Source of the DNA: an uncultured Bacteroidales bacterium
Lineage (GTDB): Bacteria > Bacteroidota > Bacteroidia > Bacteroidales > Muribaculaceae
Direction of reading: 5' to 3'
DNA: 64,000 bases
NCBI GenBank assembly: GCA_949123685.1
Contig: CASBHZ010000003.1
Coordinates: forward strand, 1-64,000
The notes beneath the pieces were generated by a model. It was given only the letters and a program-made list of their open reading frames with translations, searched no databases and was not told the DNA's origin. A program made the translations under genes and the position numbers. Below are positions 36,126 to 45,781 of this stretch, piece after piece (the first letter of the stretch is position 1; every line of letters begins with the position of its first letter).

Positions 36126-36222
36126 TTGTATGCTTATCTTGGAAAAGGAGGGTCCGTATTCTTTTAATTTTTTAACGAAATACAAGCTGTTAATGTTTCA
36201 AATTATTTGCTAAATTTGCAAT

Positions 36223-38301
36223 GTGAAGAATTTAAACGGGTTCAAAAGGAGAAATAGGTTGTGGTCGCTGATTTTTTTAGTGGTCATGACGGTGACGTCG
36301 TCGGTAAATGTCACAGCGCAGGTTAATGCCGAGCAGGTGCTTAATATAGGGCGAAATGTGCTCTCGATGGAAGATTACATGCTTTCCATACAATATTTCA
36401 ATCAGGCTATCAAGGCGAAGCCATATCTGTCGGATCCTTATTTCTTCCGTGCCCTTGCCAAACTTTATCTTGAAGACTATAAAGGTGCTGAAGAGGATTG
36501 CTCATTAGCTCTCGAGCGCAATAAATTCAAGACTGAAACATATAAAGTCAGAGGCTTCGCACGTCAGAACATGGGGAAGGACTCTCTTGCCGTGCTTGAC
36601 TATGATGCCGGTTTGAATTATAATCCCGAAGATAAATATTTCCTTTATTATAAGGCTGTAGCTCAGACTGAAATGAAAAAGAAGGAAGATGCGGAGGCTA
36701 CTTTCGCACGATTGCTCCGCATTTATCCTCAGTTTGAAGACGGCTATGCCGCCCGCGGACGGTTGCGTGCCATTGAAGGAGACACCGTCGGTGCCCTCGC
36801 TGATCTTGACAAGGCGATAGGTATATCCAAGAACCTTATTAATGCCTTCCTTATGCGCGCTCAGATCAAGGCGGACCAAAAGAATTGGGAGGAGGCTCTT
36901 TCGGATATGGATGCGGCTATAAAATTGCAGCCGCAAGAGGCAGACCTTTACGTGAACCGTGCCTATCTCCGTTATAATCTTGATGATTATTTCGGAGCAA
37001 TGTCGGATTATAACTATACCCTTGAGCTTGAACCGTATAATTCTGCAGCGCTTTTTAATCGTGCCCTCCTGCGATATGAAGTCAAGGACCTTAACCGCGC
37101 GGCGGATGATTTCAACCAGGTGCTTAAGTATGATCCGGATAATTTCCATGCCCGCTATAACCTTGGACTTGTGAACATGGAACGTGGAAATAACAAGGAA
37201 GCGCTTGCCGATTTTGACCAGATCACCCGTAAGTATCCTCGCTTTTATCCGGCTTATTATGCCAAGGCAGAGGTCTATAGGAATATGGGAGACATGAGGA
37301 CTGCGATGCAGCATGTTTATACGGGAGACGATCTCGTGAAACGATATGTGAGCAATCCCGAGAAGAATCCACTTGACAGACCCACTATCGCACCCGGCAA
37401 AACACGCACGGCGCGTGGTGCGGATGATGGCGAAAGTGAGATTGATGTGATGGACAGGTTTAACCAGCTTGTCACCGTAGGTAGTGCCTCGGAACAGACC
37501 CAACTGACTTACAATGAGAAAATAAAAGGTCGTGTTCAGGATAGGGACATTCGAGTGGAGCCGGAGCCTGCTTATATGCTTTCACTTCATGATTCACCAT
37601 CTTCGTTGCGTTCCACGTCAAACTATTTCCGCGAACTCGATGAATTTAACCAGCGGGGTTATGTGGCGGACAAGATATATCTCTCGACCGGTGTGGATGC
37701 AATTGAAGAGGCGGCTTTCCAGAAACTTTTCGACCGTGCCGATTTCTATGAAGGTGTGGTGTCTGACGGGAAAGCGAGGGCTGCCGATATGCTTATATTG
37801 GGAGTCGTGAGGACCATGCTTAAGAATTATCCTGCAGCAATTGAAGCTTTGAATGCTGCGATTGAGAAAGATCCCGGCTTCACCATGGCATACATGGCTC
37901 GTGCATATGCGAGAAACATTGAAATGAAAACCGGAAAATCATCAGTGGCAGAAGACGCCATGGAAGAAGATCAGGCTGCGTCGGCGCTGCGTCAGCGTCA
38001 GTCTCAGAAATATCTGGCGGATATAATAGCTGATTATGACAAGGCGTTAGCCCTGAATCCGCGTCTGGTTTATGCCTGGCTCAATAAGGGAAATATATTT
38101 TATGAGGCAGGGGATTATACATCCGCCTTGCAATGCTATGCCGAAGCAATCCGCCTTGACCCCTCGTTCGGTTCAGCATATTATAACAGGGGGATTGCAT
38201 ATCTTCACGTGGGCAATAAGAGGCAGGCGTTCGTTGACCTGAGCAAAGCCGGAGAACTCGGTGTCTTGCCGAGTTATAACCTCCTTAAAAGAATGAAGTG
38301 A
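36223..38301 (+). CDS. TPR-repeat protein with signal peptide
   Basis: A 692-residue secreted or periplasmic protein. The start is GTG at 36223: an in-frame TAA lies at 36211 and the next Met is residue 22, after most of the signal peptide (RNRLWSLIFLVVMTVTSSV). At least eight TPR units occur in residues 35-370 (for example AYLRYNLDDYFGAMSDYNYTL, NRALLRYEVKDLNRAADDF) and two or more near the C-terminus (NKGNIFYEAGDYTSALQCY). The middle (about 385-500) has no repeats. TPR arrays bind partner proteins; no specific role is known here. Its start codon overlaps an apparent promoter element. Confidence 0.85.
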   Translation: MKNLNGFKRRNRLWSLIFLVVMTVTSSVNVTAQVNAEQVLNIGRNVLSMEDYMLSIQYFNQAIKAKPYLSDPYFFRALAKLYLEDYKGAEEDCSLALERNKFKTETYKVRGFARQNMGKDSLAVLDYDAGLNYNPEDKYFLYYKAVAQTEMKKKEDAEATFARLLRIYPQFEDGYAARGRLRAIEGDTVGALADLDKAIGISKNLINAFLMRAQIKADQKNWEEALSDMDAAIKLQPQEADLYVNRAYLRYNLDDYFGAMSDYNYTLELEPYNSAALFNRALLRYEVKDLNRAADDFNQVLKYDPDNFHARYNLGLVNMERGNNKEALADFDQITRKYPRFYPAYYAKAEVYRNMGDMRTAMQHVYTGDDLVKRYVSNPEKNPLDRPTIAPGKTRTARGADDGESEIDVMDRFNQLVTVGSASEQTQLTYNEKIKGRVQDRDIRVEPEPAYMLSLHDSPSSLRSTSNYFRELDEFNQRGYVADKIYLSTGVDAIEEAAFQKLFDRADFYEGVVSDGKARAADMLILGVVRTMLKNYPAAIEALNAAIEKDPGFTMAYMARAYARNIEMKTGKSSVAEDAMEEDQAASALRQRQSQKYLADIIADYDKALALNPRLVYAWLNKGNIFYEAGDYTSALQCYAEAIRLDPSFGSAYYNRGIAYLHVGNKRQAFVDLSKAGELGVLPSYNLLKRMK

Positions 38302-38331
38302 TTGATAAGTCCTGCAGCATGTAAATGGCTT

Positions 38332-38362
38332 TTGCATAATTAATTATTTTTTTGTATCTTTG
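38332..38362 (+). promoter_or_regulatory. Promoter of the thrS-infC-rpmI-rplT cluster
   Basis: TTG at 38332-38334, 20-nt spacer, TATCTTTG at 38355-38362 match both boxes of the Bacteroidota promoter. Transcription would begin near 38369, giving a leader of about 68 nt before the thrS ATG at 38437. No T-box is visible. Confidence 0.85.
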
Positions 38363-38436
38363 CGCGGATAATGGAGATTCTTCACTGGAATCTCTGTTTG
38401 TTTATTTGTATTGAATTGAATATAAAAAAGATAGAT

Positions 38437-40374
38437 ATGATCAATATAACTTTTCCTGATGGCAGCGTTAAGCAATTTGAGAGCGGTGTTACGCCGTTTC
38501 AGGTTGCCGAGAGTATCAGTCCGCGATTTGCCGCCGACGTGTTGGCTGCAAAAGTGAATGGAGAGGAGTGGGATATTTCCCGCCCGATTTCGATGGATGC
38601 TTCCATTGAGCTTTTCAAGTGGGACTCTCCGGAAGGTAAGCACGCATTCTGGCATTCTTCCGCCCATCTTCTTGCCGAGGCTCTTCAGGAACTATATCCC
38701 GGTGTCAAGTTCGGTATCGGTCCCGCGATAGAAAACGGGTTCTACTATGATATTGATCCGGGTGAACACAAGATCACTTCCGATGATTTTGCCAAGATCG
38801 AGAAGAAGATGTTGGAACTCGTTTCCAAAAAAGAAGATATTGTCCGTCGTGACATCGCGAAAGATGATGCCCTCAAGATGTTCGGAGACAGAGGCGAGAC
38901 TTATAAATGCGAACTTATAAGTGAACTTGAAGACGGTCATATCACAACCTATACCCAAGGAGACTTCACAGACCTCTGTCGCGGTCCCCATCTTCCGTCT
39001 ACTGCGGCTATAAAGGCTGTCAAGATACTCTCTCTTGCCGGTGCTTATTGGCGTGGAGACGAGAAACGCGCCCAGCTTGTGCGTGTATATGGCGTTTCAT
39101 TCCCTAAGAAGAAGATGCTTGATGAGTATCTTGCGCTTCTTGAGGAGGCTAAGAAGCGTGACCACCGTAAACTTGGCAAGGAGATGGAGCTGTTCGCTTT
39201 CTCTTCGACAGTGGGACAGGGTTTGCCTCTCTGGCTTCCCAAGGGTGCTGCGCTTCGCGACCGTCTTGAGCAGTTCCTGCGCAAGATACAGAAAGAATAC
39301 GGGTATCTTCAGGTGATAACTCCGCATATCGGCAACAAACAGCTTTATGTCACCTCCGGTCACTGGGCTAAATATGGAAAAGACTCATTCCAGCCGATCA
39401 AGACCCCGCAGGAGGGAGAGGAATATATGCTCAAGCCGATGAACTGCCCTCACCATTGCGAAATCTATAAGGCATCACCCAGAAGTTACCGCGACCTTCC
39501 CCTGCGTTTTGCTGAGTTCGGCACTGTATATCGTTATGAACAGAGTGGCGAGCTTCACGGACTTACCCGAGTGCGTGGATTCACTCAGGATGATGCTCAC
39601 CTTTTCTGTGCACCCGAGCAGATCAAGGATGAATTTCTCAAGGTGATGGATATTATCCTTTATATTTTCAAGGCTCTTGACTTTAAGGATTATGAGGTGC
39701 AGATTTCACTTCGTGATCCTAAAAACAAAGAGAAATACATAGGATCTGACGAGAACTGGCATCTTGCTGAAAACGCGATTATCGAAGCTTGCGCGGAGAA
39801 AGGTCTTCCCGCACGTCAGGTTGAAGGAGAAGCGGCTTTCTATGGTCCGAAACTCGACTTCATGGTGAAAGACGCTATCGGTCGCCGTTGGCAGCTTGGA
39901 ACTATCCAGGTTGACTACAACCTTCCCGAGCGTTTCGATCTTGAATATACCGGTTCCGACAATCAGAAGCACCGTCCTGTCATGATTCACCGTGCACCCT
40001 TCGGGTCTATGGAGCGTTTTGTTGCCGTACTTCTCGAGCACACTGCAGGTAAACTTCCGCTCTGGCTTATTCCGGAGCAGTGTGTCGTGCTTCCGATCAG
40101 CGAGAAGTTTAATGACTATGCAGCCCATGTAGTCAAGGAGCTTGACAATCATGGAGTCCGCGCCATTGTTGATGACAGAAACGAGAAGATCGGAAAGAAA
40201 ATTCGCGACAATGAGCTCAAAAAAATACCTTATTTGCTTATTGTTGGTGAAAAAGAGGCTCAAAATGACGAAGTTTCTGTAAGAAAACAGGGCGAAGGTG
40301 ACAAAGGTACGATGAAAATCATTAACTTTGCAGACGAAATCAATGCCGAGGTGGCAAAGATGACAAATAAATAA
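38437..40374 (+). CDS. thrS: Threonyl-tRNA synthetase
   Basis: A 645-residue class II aminoacyl-tRNA synthetase, read from ATG 38437, where [18 protein letters not shown] starts the TGS domain. The editing domain follows ([18 protein letters not shown] with the His cluster; [14 protein letters not shown]). The catalytic core has [12 protein letters not shown] with a zinc-binding Cys, [12 protein letters not shown], and [14 protein letters not shown]; the anticodon-binding domain starts [14 protein letters not shown]. An earlier in-frame ATG at 38371 falls at the promoter and is rejected. It leads the conserved thrS-infC-rpmI-rplT order, 29 bp before infC. Confidence 0.97.
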   Translation: MINITFPDGSVKQFESGVTPFQVAESISPRFAADVLAAKVNGEEWDISRPISMDASIELFKWDSPEGKHAFWHSSAHLLAEALQELYPGVKFGIGPAIENGFYYDIDPGEHKITSDDFAKIEKKMLELVSKKEDIVRRDIAKDDALKMFGDRGETYKCELISELEDGHITTYTQGDFTDLCRGPHLPSTAAIKAVKILSLAGAYWRGDEKRAQLVRVYGVSFPKKKMLDEYLALLEEAKKRDHRKLGKEMELFAFSSTVGQGLPLWLPKGAALRDRLEQFLRKIQKEYGYLQVITPHIGNKQLYVTSGHWAKYGKDSFQPIKTPQEGEEYMLKPMNCPHHCEIYKASPRSYRDLPLRFAEFGTVYRYEQSGELHGLTRVRGFTQDDAHLFCAPEQIKDEFLKVMDIILYIFKALDFKDYEVQISLRDPKNKEKYIGSDENWHLAENAIIEACAEKGLPARQVEGEAAFYGPKLDFMVKDAIGRRWQLGTIQVDYNLPERFDLEYTGSDNQKHRPVMIHRAPFGSMERFVAVLLEHTAGKLPLWLIPEQCVVLPISEKFNDYAAHVVKELDNHGVRAIVDDRNEKIGKKIRDNELKKIPYLLIVGEKEAQNDEVSVRKQGEGDKGTMKIINFADEINAEVAKMTNK

Positions 40375-40403
40375 GGAAAAAGCTGCAAGGCAAATATTAT
40401 TAA

Positions 40404-41093
40404 ATGGAGAAAAAACCACAATTTAGCGGTCCCCGCCGACCGATGGGCCCCGCAGGTCCGAAGCCGCGTCCCGGACAGCGTCCCCGCAAGGGCAACGAGC
40501 GCAATAGCCGTGACCCCTATGTGATCAACGAATATATCCGTGCCCGCGAGGTGCGCCTCGTAGGTGACAATGTGGAGCAGGGTGTCTATCCGATTGAGAA
40601 GGCACGTCGCATTGCCGAGGAGATGGAGCTCGACCTGATCGAGATCTCGCCGAATGCGGAGCCGCCTGTATGCCGTATCCTTGATTATCAGAAATTCCTC
40701 TATCAGCAGAAAAAACGTCAGAAGGAACAGAAAGCCAAGGCAGCCAAGGTTGTTGTGAAGGAGATCCGTTTCGGTCCTCAGACAGATGACCATGACTATA
40801 ACTTCAAGTTGAAGCATGCTGTCGGTTTCCTCAAGGAGGGTTCCAAAGTGAAAGCATACGTGTTTTTCCGCGGGCGCTCCATCCTGTTCAAGGAGCAGGG
40901 AGAAGTGTTGCTTCTCCGTTTCGCCAACGACTTGGAGGAATATGGCAAGGTTGAGATGATGCCTGTGCTTGAAGGCAAGCGCATGACCATAATGCTCACC
41001 CCGCTTAAGGCACCGGCAAAGAAAGAGGATTCAAAGAAAGAGGGAAAGAAGCCTGAATTGAAAGAATCAGCAAAAGAAGAGGGTGCTGAATAA
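40404..41093 (+). CDS. infC: Translation initiation factor IF-3
   Basis: A 229-residue IF-3, which binds the 30S subunit and checks initiator tRNA and start codon. The N-domain has [20 protein letters not shown] and the signature [20 protein letters not shown]; the C-domain has [20 protein letters not shown] and [10 protein letters not shown]. It carries a Pro/Gly/Arg-rich extension of about 35 residues at the N-terminus and a Lys/Glu-rich tail of about 35 residues at the C-terminus, so it is longer than the 180 residues of enteric IF-3. Such tails are seen in Bacteroidota. The start is ATG rather than the rare codon found in E. coli. Confidence 0.97.
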   Translation: MEKKPQFSGPRRPMGPAGPKPRPGQRPRKGNERNSRDPYVINEYIRAREVRLVGDNVEQGVYPIEKARRIAEEMELDLIEISPNAEPPVCRILDYQKFLYQQKKRQKEQKAKAAKVVVKEIRFGPQTDDHDYNFKLKHAVGFLKEGSKVKAYVFFRGRSILFKEQGEVLLLRFANDLEEYGKVEMMPVLEGKRMTIMLTPLKAPAKKEDSKKEGKKPELKESAKEEGAE

Positions 41094-41215
41094 TAAAAAA
41101 CGAAAAAAGCCGTTTGTATAAACCGGATACCGGGAAATACGCACGGTAAAGATAAATAGAGACCGTAGGCACTCAGTGCCGAGGTGAATTTTTAAACAAC
41201 TAAATTTTCAAAACA
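41094..41215 (+). other. infC-rpmI gap, possible autoregulatory leader
   Basis: The 122-nt gap has several short inverted repeats: CCGTTTG with AAACCGG, and GGCAC-TCA-GTGCC. In other bacteria the ribosomal protein bL20 represses this operon through RNA near rpmI. The location is right for that, but I cannot align a known L20 leader, so this is a candidate only. Confidence 0.3.
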
Positions 41216-41413
41216 ATGCCTAAAGTAAAGACCAATGCCGCGTCCAAGAAGCGTTTCGCGCTCACCGGCACAGGGAAAATCAAAAGGAAACACGCTTATC
41301 ACAGCCACATTCTGACAAAGAAGAGCACTAAGCGTAAGAGAAATCTTGACCACACAGCGTTGGTTCATGATGCAAACCTTAAGTCGATTCGCGAACTTCT
41401 CTGCCTCCGTTAA
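41216..41413 (+). CDS. rpmI: Ribosomal protein bL35
   Basis: A 65-residue basic protein of the 50S subunit with the family signature [20 protein letters not shown] and the Lys/Arg/His-rich [20 protein letters not shown]. Length is standard. It sits 122 bp after infC and 104 bp before rplT in the same direction. The gap after it (41414-41517) contains AT-rich sequence and no convincing terminator, so co-transcription with rplT is expected. The short tail RELLCLR matches other Bacteroidota bL35 proteins as far as I recall. Confidence 0.96.
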   Translation: MPKVKTNAASKKRFALTGTGKIKRKHAYHSHILTKKSTKRKRNLDHTALVHDANLKSIRELLCLR

Positions 41414-41517
41414 TCGAATTTCCCAATTTTACTTTTATCAATTTTTATTAACCGAACGCCCAGCTCCGCAAGTGCATACTTAATTGATTGCCGCTGACGT
41501 TCAAAAAATCAAAAAAG

Positions 41518-41865
41518 ATGCCAAGATCAGTAAATCACGTTGCCTCACGAGCAAGAAGAAAGAAAATCCTTAAACTCACCCGTGGTTATTACGGCAGCCG
41601 CCGCAATGTGTGGACCGTAGCTAAAAACACTTGGGAGAAAGGTCTGACCTATGCTTACCGCGACCGCAAGCAGAAAAAACGCGACTTCCGTGCGCTTTGG
41701 ATTCAGCGTATCAATGCTGCAGCACGTCAGGAGGGTCTTTCATACTCAATGCTCATGGGTCTTATTCATAAAGCTGGAATCGAGATCAACCGTAAGGTTC
41801 TCGCTGAGCTCGCAATGAACAACCCGGCAGCTTTTAAAGCTATCGTTGAAAAAGTTAAAGGTTAA
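41518..41865 (+). CDS. rplT: Ribosomal protein bL20
   Basis: A 115-residue 50S assembly protein that binds 23S rRNA early. The start is ATG 41518, giving the invariant [20 protein letters not shown]; an ATG 30 bp upstream would add ten unrelated residues. [41 protein letters not shown] and [17 protein letters not shown] follow the family closely. It ends the thrS-infC-rpmI-rplT cluster; a strong terminator begins 17 bp downstream, and then the putative Bacteroidales-1 RNA. Confidence 0.97.
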   Translation: MPRSVNHVASRARRKKILKLTRGYYGSRRNVWTVAKNTWEKGLTYAYRDRKQKKRDFRALWIQRINAAARQEGLSYSMLMGLIHKAGIEINRKVLAELAMNNPAAFKAIVEKVKG

Positions 41866-41881
41866 TTTAACCTTAAGCGAA

Positions 41882-41922
41882 AATTGCCTTGTGTAACTTA
41901 GTTGCACAAGGCAATTTTTTTT
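41882..41922 (+). terminator. Rho-independent terminator of rplT
   Basis: Arms AATTGCCTTGTG (41882-41893) and CACAAGGCAATT (41905-41916) pair perfectly over 12 bp with an 11-nt loop, followed by a run of T through 41922. Confidence 0.96.
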
Positions 41923-41942
41923 GTTAAAAAAGCGTGAGGGTG

Positions 41943-41973
41943 TTGCAAAATTGAACAGCTTGCATTATCTTTG
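41943..41973 (+). promoter_or_regulatory. Promoter of the putative Bacteroidales-1 RNA
   Basis: TTG at 41943-41945, a 20-nt spacer and TATCTTTG at 41966-41973 match both boxes of the Bacteroidota promoter. It directly follows the rplT terminator, so it starts a separate transcript. Confidence 0.85.
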
Positions 41974-41979
41974 CGTTAT

Positions 41980-42287
41980 AAAACAAAGCAAGAGTGCTTC
42001 GGAATCCTGAATTTGATACAGACCTCAGATGACCGCGAGGTAACGAAGATTCAGTATGCCGGTGAAGTATACCACATCAAAGCAAATTGGGAAACTCATC
42101 AAATTTTATAGAAATACCGAGACATTCTTGTCTGTCGATGGCGGGCCCCGCGCCGCAAGGCGTTGACTTCGGTCGCAGGCGGATTACAAAGATTGGCAAG
42201 ACCTCAAAACTTGTCATTCGGAGTTTCGTCACATTCCTTTGATGTGGACCTTAAAAGAGCCGATGAGCATTTGCTCATCGGCTCTTT
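41980..42287 (+). ncRNA. Putative Bacteroidales-1 RNA
   Basis: About 308 nt lie between a two-box promoter and a 15-bp terminator with no open frame of coding character. Bacteroidales-1 was described as a structured RNA in this order that often lies after rplT, begins with this promoter type and ends in a terminator; all three hold here. Ends are estimates: start about 6 nt after the -7 box, end at the terminator. The middle contains a GC-rich stem (GCGGG-CCCGC region near 42142). I recognised it by location and layout, not by alignment to the family model, so the assignment is tentative. Function is not known to me with certainty. Confidence 0.75.
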
Positions 42288-42290
42288 ACA
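42254..42290 (+). terminator. Terminator of the putative Bacteroidales-1 RNA
   Basis: Arms AAAGAGCCGATGAGC (42254-42268) and GCTCATCGGCTCTTT (42273-42287) form a perfect 15-bp stem with an ATTT loop. The T-run is short because it lies inside the stem. It is 40 bp before the nitroreductase start. Confidence 0.9.
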
Positions 42291-42329
42291 TTGCATTGGA
42301 TGCCTATTGATATAAATGTATTATAAATT

Positions 42330-43082
42330 ATGAAAGACGTAAGAGAAACATTATTGCAGCGCACAAGCGTGCGCCGATATGAGAGAGAAATCATTCCGGA
42401 GGAAACAATGGAATTTATTTTCGATTCGATCCGGAATACCCCAACTTCCTATAACGGACAGCAATTCTCAGTCATAGATATTTCAGACCAGTCGCTTAAA
42501 GAGGAACTTTATGCGATTACAGGTCAAAAGCAGCTTAAAACCAGCAACAGGTTACTTATATTCTGTTCTGATTATAATAAGATTTCCCTTCTTGCCGACA
42601 AGAAAGGGTTGAAGATGCCTGCATTTACAGACACAATGGATGGCGTGACTATCGGTATAATCGACGCCTCGCTTGCTATGATGAGTGCTGTTGTCGCTGC
42701 GCAGTCGGCAGGTCTCGGCTCGAACTGTATCGGCTATTTGCGCACTGCAGATCCGGCAAAAATTGCAGAACTGTTGAAACTTCCCAAAGGTGTGTTCGTG
42801 GTTTGCGGTCTTGCACTCGGTATTCCGCGCGAACAGCCGGACCTTAAGCCGAAGCAGCCTATGCCGTTGATGATCCACAAGAACCATTATCGTCAGGACA
42901 GTGACAAGATGGTTGAGGAGATGGAGGCATACGACGATGTCGTGAGGCGTTACAACCAGACGCGAGCCGGAGGAACTACCGACAATGACTGGGTGGCTCA
43001 TATCATAAATTATTATGATCATGCCATGGAATACCGTATCCTTGATTATCTCAAGGCTCAGGGTTACGACATTAAACGTTAG
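42330..43082 (+). CDS. NfsA-like FMN-dependent nitroreductase
   Basis: A 250-residue flavoprotein of the nitroreductase superfamily. The FMN-binding start is LLQRTSVRRYEREIIPEETM, followed by TPTSYNGQQFSVIDI and the segment AAQSAGLGSNCIGYLR for cofactor and dimer contacts; GLALGIPREQPDLKPKQPM is typical of NfsA-type members. These enzymes reduce nitro compounds, quinones or flavins with NAD(P)H in the cytosol; the natural substrate is unknown. It lies alone between the RNA gene and a bidirectional terminator. No promoter with both boxes is evident in the 40 bp before it, so read-through past the RNA terminator is possible. Confidence 0.88.
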   Translation: MKDVRETLLQRTSVRRYEREIIPEETMEFIFDSIRNTPTSYNGQQFSVIDISDQSLKEELYAITGQKQLKTSNRLLIFCSDYNKISLLADKKGLKMPAFTDTMDGVTIGIIDASLAMMSAVVAAQSAGLGSNCIGYLRTADPAKIAELLKLPKGVFVVCGLALGIPREQPDLKPKQPMPLMIHKNHYRQDSDKMVEEMEAYDDVVRRYNQTRAGGTTDNDWVAHIINYYDHAMEYRILDYLKAQGYDIKR

Positions 43083-43199
43083 GAGGAGAGTTATTTCTTA
43101 AAAAATCTTAACGTTTAAACCAAATAGCGTTTAATTTGTCTCATAAATAGGTAATTGTCGCAGACGTTGCCGAAAATAATAAAACAATGCTTTCGCGAC

Positions 43200-43239
43200 A
43201 AAAACGGAGCAAGCTTGCGAGCTTACTCCGTTTTTCTTT
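43200..43239. terminator. Bidirectional terminator between the nitroreductase and prfC
   Basis: AAAAACGGAG (43200-43209) pairs with CTCCGTTTTT (43226-43235), and the inner AAGCT/AGCTT extends the stem beyond one mismatch. A-run on one side and T-run on the other allow use on both strands, which fits the convergent genes here. Confidence 0.9.
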
Positions 43240-43298
43240 TATATCCGTCACAGTGCTCCGGGATTCTTCCACAAAACTGAAGTGATTTAAATGATTTC

Positions 43299-44882
43299 TT
43301 AAAATTCGCTGGTGAAGTGGAATCTGATTTTAGGGAAATCGGCTTGAGCCATTTGCAACACGTAGTTGCTGTCGGCAAGGAAAACGTCTCTTCCCTCTTT
43401 GTCAGTTGCCATGAACTGGTGTTTCCTCTTTTTGAATGCTTCAAGAGCCGCAGGGTCGTAGCTTTCAATCCAGCAAGCCTTATAGAGGCTTATCGGTTCC
43501 CAACGACATTGTGCGCCATATTCGTGGAGCAGGCGGTATTGTATAACCTCAAACTGCAGCTGACCCACAGTGCCGATAATCTTGCGTCCGTTGAATTGGT
43601 TGGTGAACATCTGAGCCACGCCTTCGTCCATAAGCTGGTTGATTCCCTTGTCGAGCTGTTTGGACTTCATCGGATCTGCATTTTCAATATATTTGAACAT
43701 TTCCGGAGAGAAACTCGGCAGTCCCTTGAAATGCAGCACTTCTCCGGATGTGAGGGTGTCACCGATTTTGAAGTTTCCCGTGTCAGGGATACCCACGATG
43801 TCGCCCGGATAAGCTTCGTCAACTATATTCTTTTTCTGTGCCATGAATGCCGTCGGAGCCGCGAACCTCATCATCTTTTCAGAGCGGACATGACGATAGT
43901 TGACATTCCTTTCGAATTTACCAGAGCATATTTTCACGAACGCTATACATGACCGGTGGTTGGGATCCATGTTTGCATGAATCTTAAATACAAATCCCGT
44001 GAATCCATCTTCCTGAGGCTTCACTTCCCTTTCCTGAGCCATTATAGGGCGCGGAGCAGGAGCGATCTTTACGAAGCAGTCGAGAAGTTCCTTGACTCCG
44101 AACGTATTGAGCGCGGACCCGAAAAAGACCGGAGCCACTTCGCCACGTAAATATTCTTCCACATTGAAATCCGGATATACCCCTTCGATCAGTTCCAAGT
44201 CCTCACGAAGTTTGTCGGCATCCTGTTTCCCGATAAGCTCGTCCACATCCGGAGAGTTCACGTCATCAATCTCGATACGTTCGCTTATTGTCTGTTTCGA
44301 CGGGGTGAAAAGGTCGAGACCGTGCTCGTATATGTTGTATACACCCTTGAATTTGGCACCGATATTTATTGGCCATGAAAGGGGGCGCACCGATATTTGC
44401 AATTCCTTTTCCAGTTCGTCAAGGATGTCGAATGGATCGCGTCCCTCGCGGTCAAGTTTGTTTACAAATATTATTACGGGAGTTTTCCGCATGCGGCAAA
44501 CCTCCATCAGGCGTCTGGTTTGTGTTTCCACACCCTTTGCCACGTCCACCACGATAATTACCGAGTCTACGGCAGTCAGGGTTCGGAATGTGTCTTCAGC
44601 AAAGTCCTGGTGTCCCGGAGTGTCAAGAATGTTGATCTTATAGTCGCCATAATTGAAACCCATTACAGATGTGGCAACCGATATTCCACGCTGTTTTTCA
44701 ATCTCCATCCAGTCGGATGTTGCAGTTTTCTTGATCTTATTGCTTTTCACCGCTCCGGCAACGTGGATTGCACCACCGAAAAGCAGTAACTTTTCGGTGA
44801 GGGTGGTCTTACCTGCGTCAGGGTGAGATATAATGGCAAACGTGCGCCTTCTCTCTATTTCGTTGTTTAGTTCTTCGTTCAT
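43299..44882 (-). CDS. prfC: Peptide chain release factor 3
   Basis: A 527-residue translational GTPase that recycles RF1 and RF2 after peptide release. The GTPase motifs are [20 protein letters not shown] (G1), [16 protein letters not shown] (G3) and [12 protein letters not shown] (G4); domain 2 begins near [15 protein letters not shown] and the C-terminal domain has [13 protein letters not shown] and [13 protein letters not shown]. Length matches RF3. It follows the reductase gene by 44 bp on the same strand, so the likely order is DUF4924-rfbD-prfC. A terminator lies 60 bp past its stop. Confidence 0.96.
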   Translation of the reverse strand: MNEELNNEIERRRTFAIISHPDAGKTTLTEKLLLFGGAIHVAGAVKSNKIKKTATSDWMEIEKQRGISVATSVMGFNYGDYKINILDTPGHQDFAEDTFRTLTAVDSVIIVVDVAKGVETQTRRLMEVCRMRKTPVIIFVNKLDREGRDPFDILDELEKELQISVRPLSWPINIGAKFKGVYNIYEHGLDLFTPSKQTISERIEIDDVNSPDVDELIGKQDADKLREDLELIEGVYPDFNVEEYLRGEVAPVFFGSALNTFGVKELLDCFVKIAPAPRPIMAQEREVKPQEDGFTGFVFKIHANMDPNHRSCIAFVKICSGKFERNVNYRHVRSEKMMRFAAPTAFMAQKKNIVDEAYPGDIVGIPDTGNFKIGDTLTSGEVLHFKGLPSFSPEMFKYIENADPMKSKQLDKGINQLMDEGVAQMFTNQFNGRKIIGTVGQLQFEVIQYRLLHEYGAQCRWEPISLYKACWIESYDPAALEAFKKRKHQFMATDKEGRDVFLADSNYVLQMAQADFPKIRFHFTSEF

Positions 44883-44926
44883 TATTTAGGCTTTAGTAGT
44901 CTTTGGGGGAGATGGTTGACATCTGC

Positions 44927-45781
44927 TTAGAAACCCAATTCGGAGAGGCAGCGGCAAAGCGAATCGCGCCAATATGGGATTTCAATGCCGTAATTGCGTT
45001 TTATCTTATCTTTGCTGAGCACCGAATACAAAGGACGCTTTGCCGGTGTTGGGTATTGAGAGGTGCGTATAGGATTCACTTTCGTTTTTTTTCCGGCTAT
45101 CTCGAAGATCGCTTTTGTGAAATCATACCATGAAGCCACACCTTCATTGGTGAAATGGTATATGCCCGGTTGCCAACGCTCGTGTTGTATCACTTCATGG
45201 ATAGCGTGTGCCAGGTCGCCTGCATATGTCGGCGTGCCGATTTGATCGGATACCACGTTTATCTCGTCTCTTTCGTCAGAGAGGCGGAGCATAGTTTTTA
45301 CAAAGTTGTTTCCAAATTCAGAATAGAGCCACGCCGTGCGTATGATCATCGCATTGTTGCTGAAAGACGTGAGCAGTCCCTCTCCTTCGAGCTTCGTCCG
45401 TCCGTATATGCTCTGTGGGTACGGCTCATCGTTTTCTTCATATGGACGGAAGCCTTCACCGGAGAAAACATAATCGGTTGACACGTGTATTACCTTCATG
45501 CCATGCTTTGCGGCAGCCTGACCGAGGTTTCCCACAGCGCCGGTGTTTATTGCAGCTGCCTTCAGGTCGTCTGATTCCGCGCGGTCTACAGCCGTGTATG
45601 CAGCGCAGTTGATGACCATGTCTACAGGATTGTCATCAAAAAAGCGGTTTAATGCCGTAGGATCGGTTATGTCGAGAGTGTCGACATCCGTAAATATAGT
45701 TTCGAGGGAGCTGTCACCGGCGAGTTCGCGTTTGAGGGCGTTCCCAAGCTGTCCGTAAGCTCCGGTAATCATTATCTTCAT
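44927..45781 (-). CDS. rfbD: dTDP-4-dehydrorhamnose reductase (RfbD/RmlD-like)
   Basis: A 284-residue reductase with the Rossmann start MKIMITGAYGQLGNALKREL, DVDTLDITD, the ribose-contact segment VINCAAYTAVDRAESD, STDYVFSGEG and the catalytic YGRTKLEGE (Tyr and Lys). RmlD makes dTDP-L-rhamnose, used for surface polysaccharides. The other rml genes are not in the window, so the sugar made here is by family only. Its start overlaps the end of the DUF4924 gene by 4 bp, which ties their expression together. Confidence 0.9.
   Translation of the reverse strand: MKIMITGAYGQLGNALKRELAGDSSLETIFTDVDTLDITDPTALNRFFDDNPVDMVINCAAYTAVDRAESDDLKAAAINTGAVGNLGQAAAKHGMKVIHVSTDYVFSGEGFRPYEENDEPYPQSIYGRTKLEGEGLLTSFSNNAMIIRTAWLYSEFGNNFVKTMLRLSDERDEINVVSDQIGTPTYAGDLAHAIHEVIQHERWQPGIYHFTNEGVASWYDFTKAIFEIAGKKTKVNPIRTSQYPTPAKRPLYSVLSKDKIKRNYGIEIPYWRDSLCRCLSELGF

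Noticed and set aside
38371..38436. A 22-residue longer start for thrS
   Set aside because: The upstream ATG lies at the predicted transcription start; homology begins at 38437.
38369..38436. T-box or other riboswitch upstream of thrS
   Set aside because: The leader is only about 68 nt and shows no T-box sequence or terminator pair.
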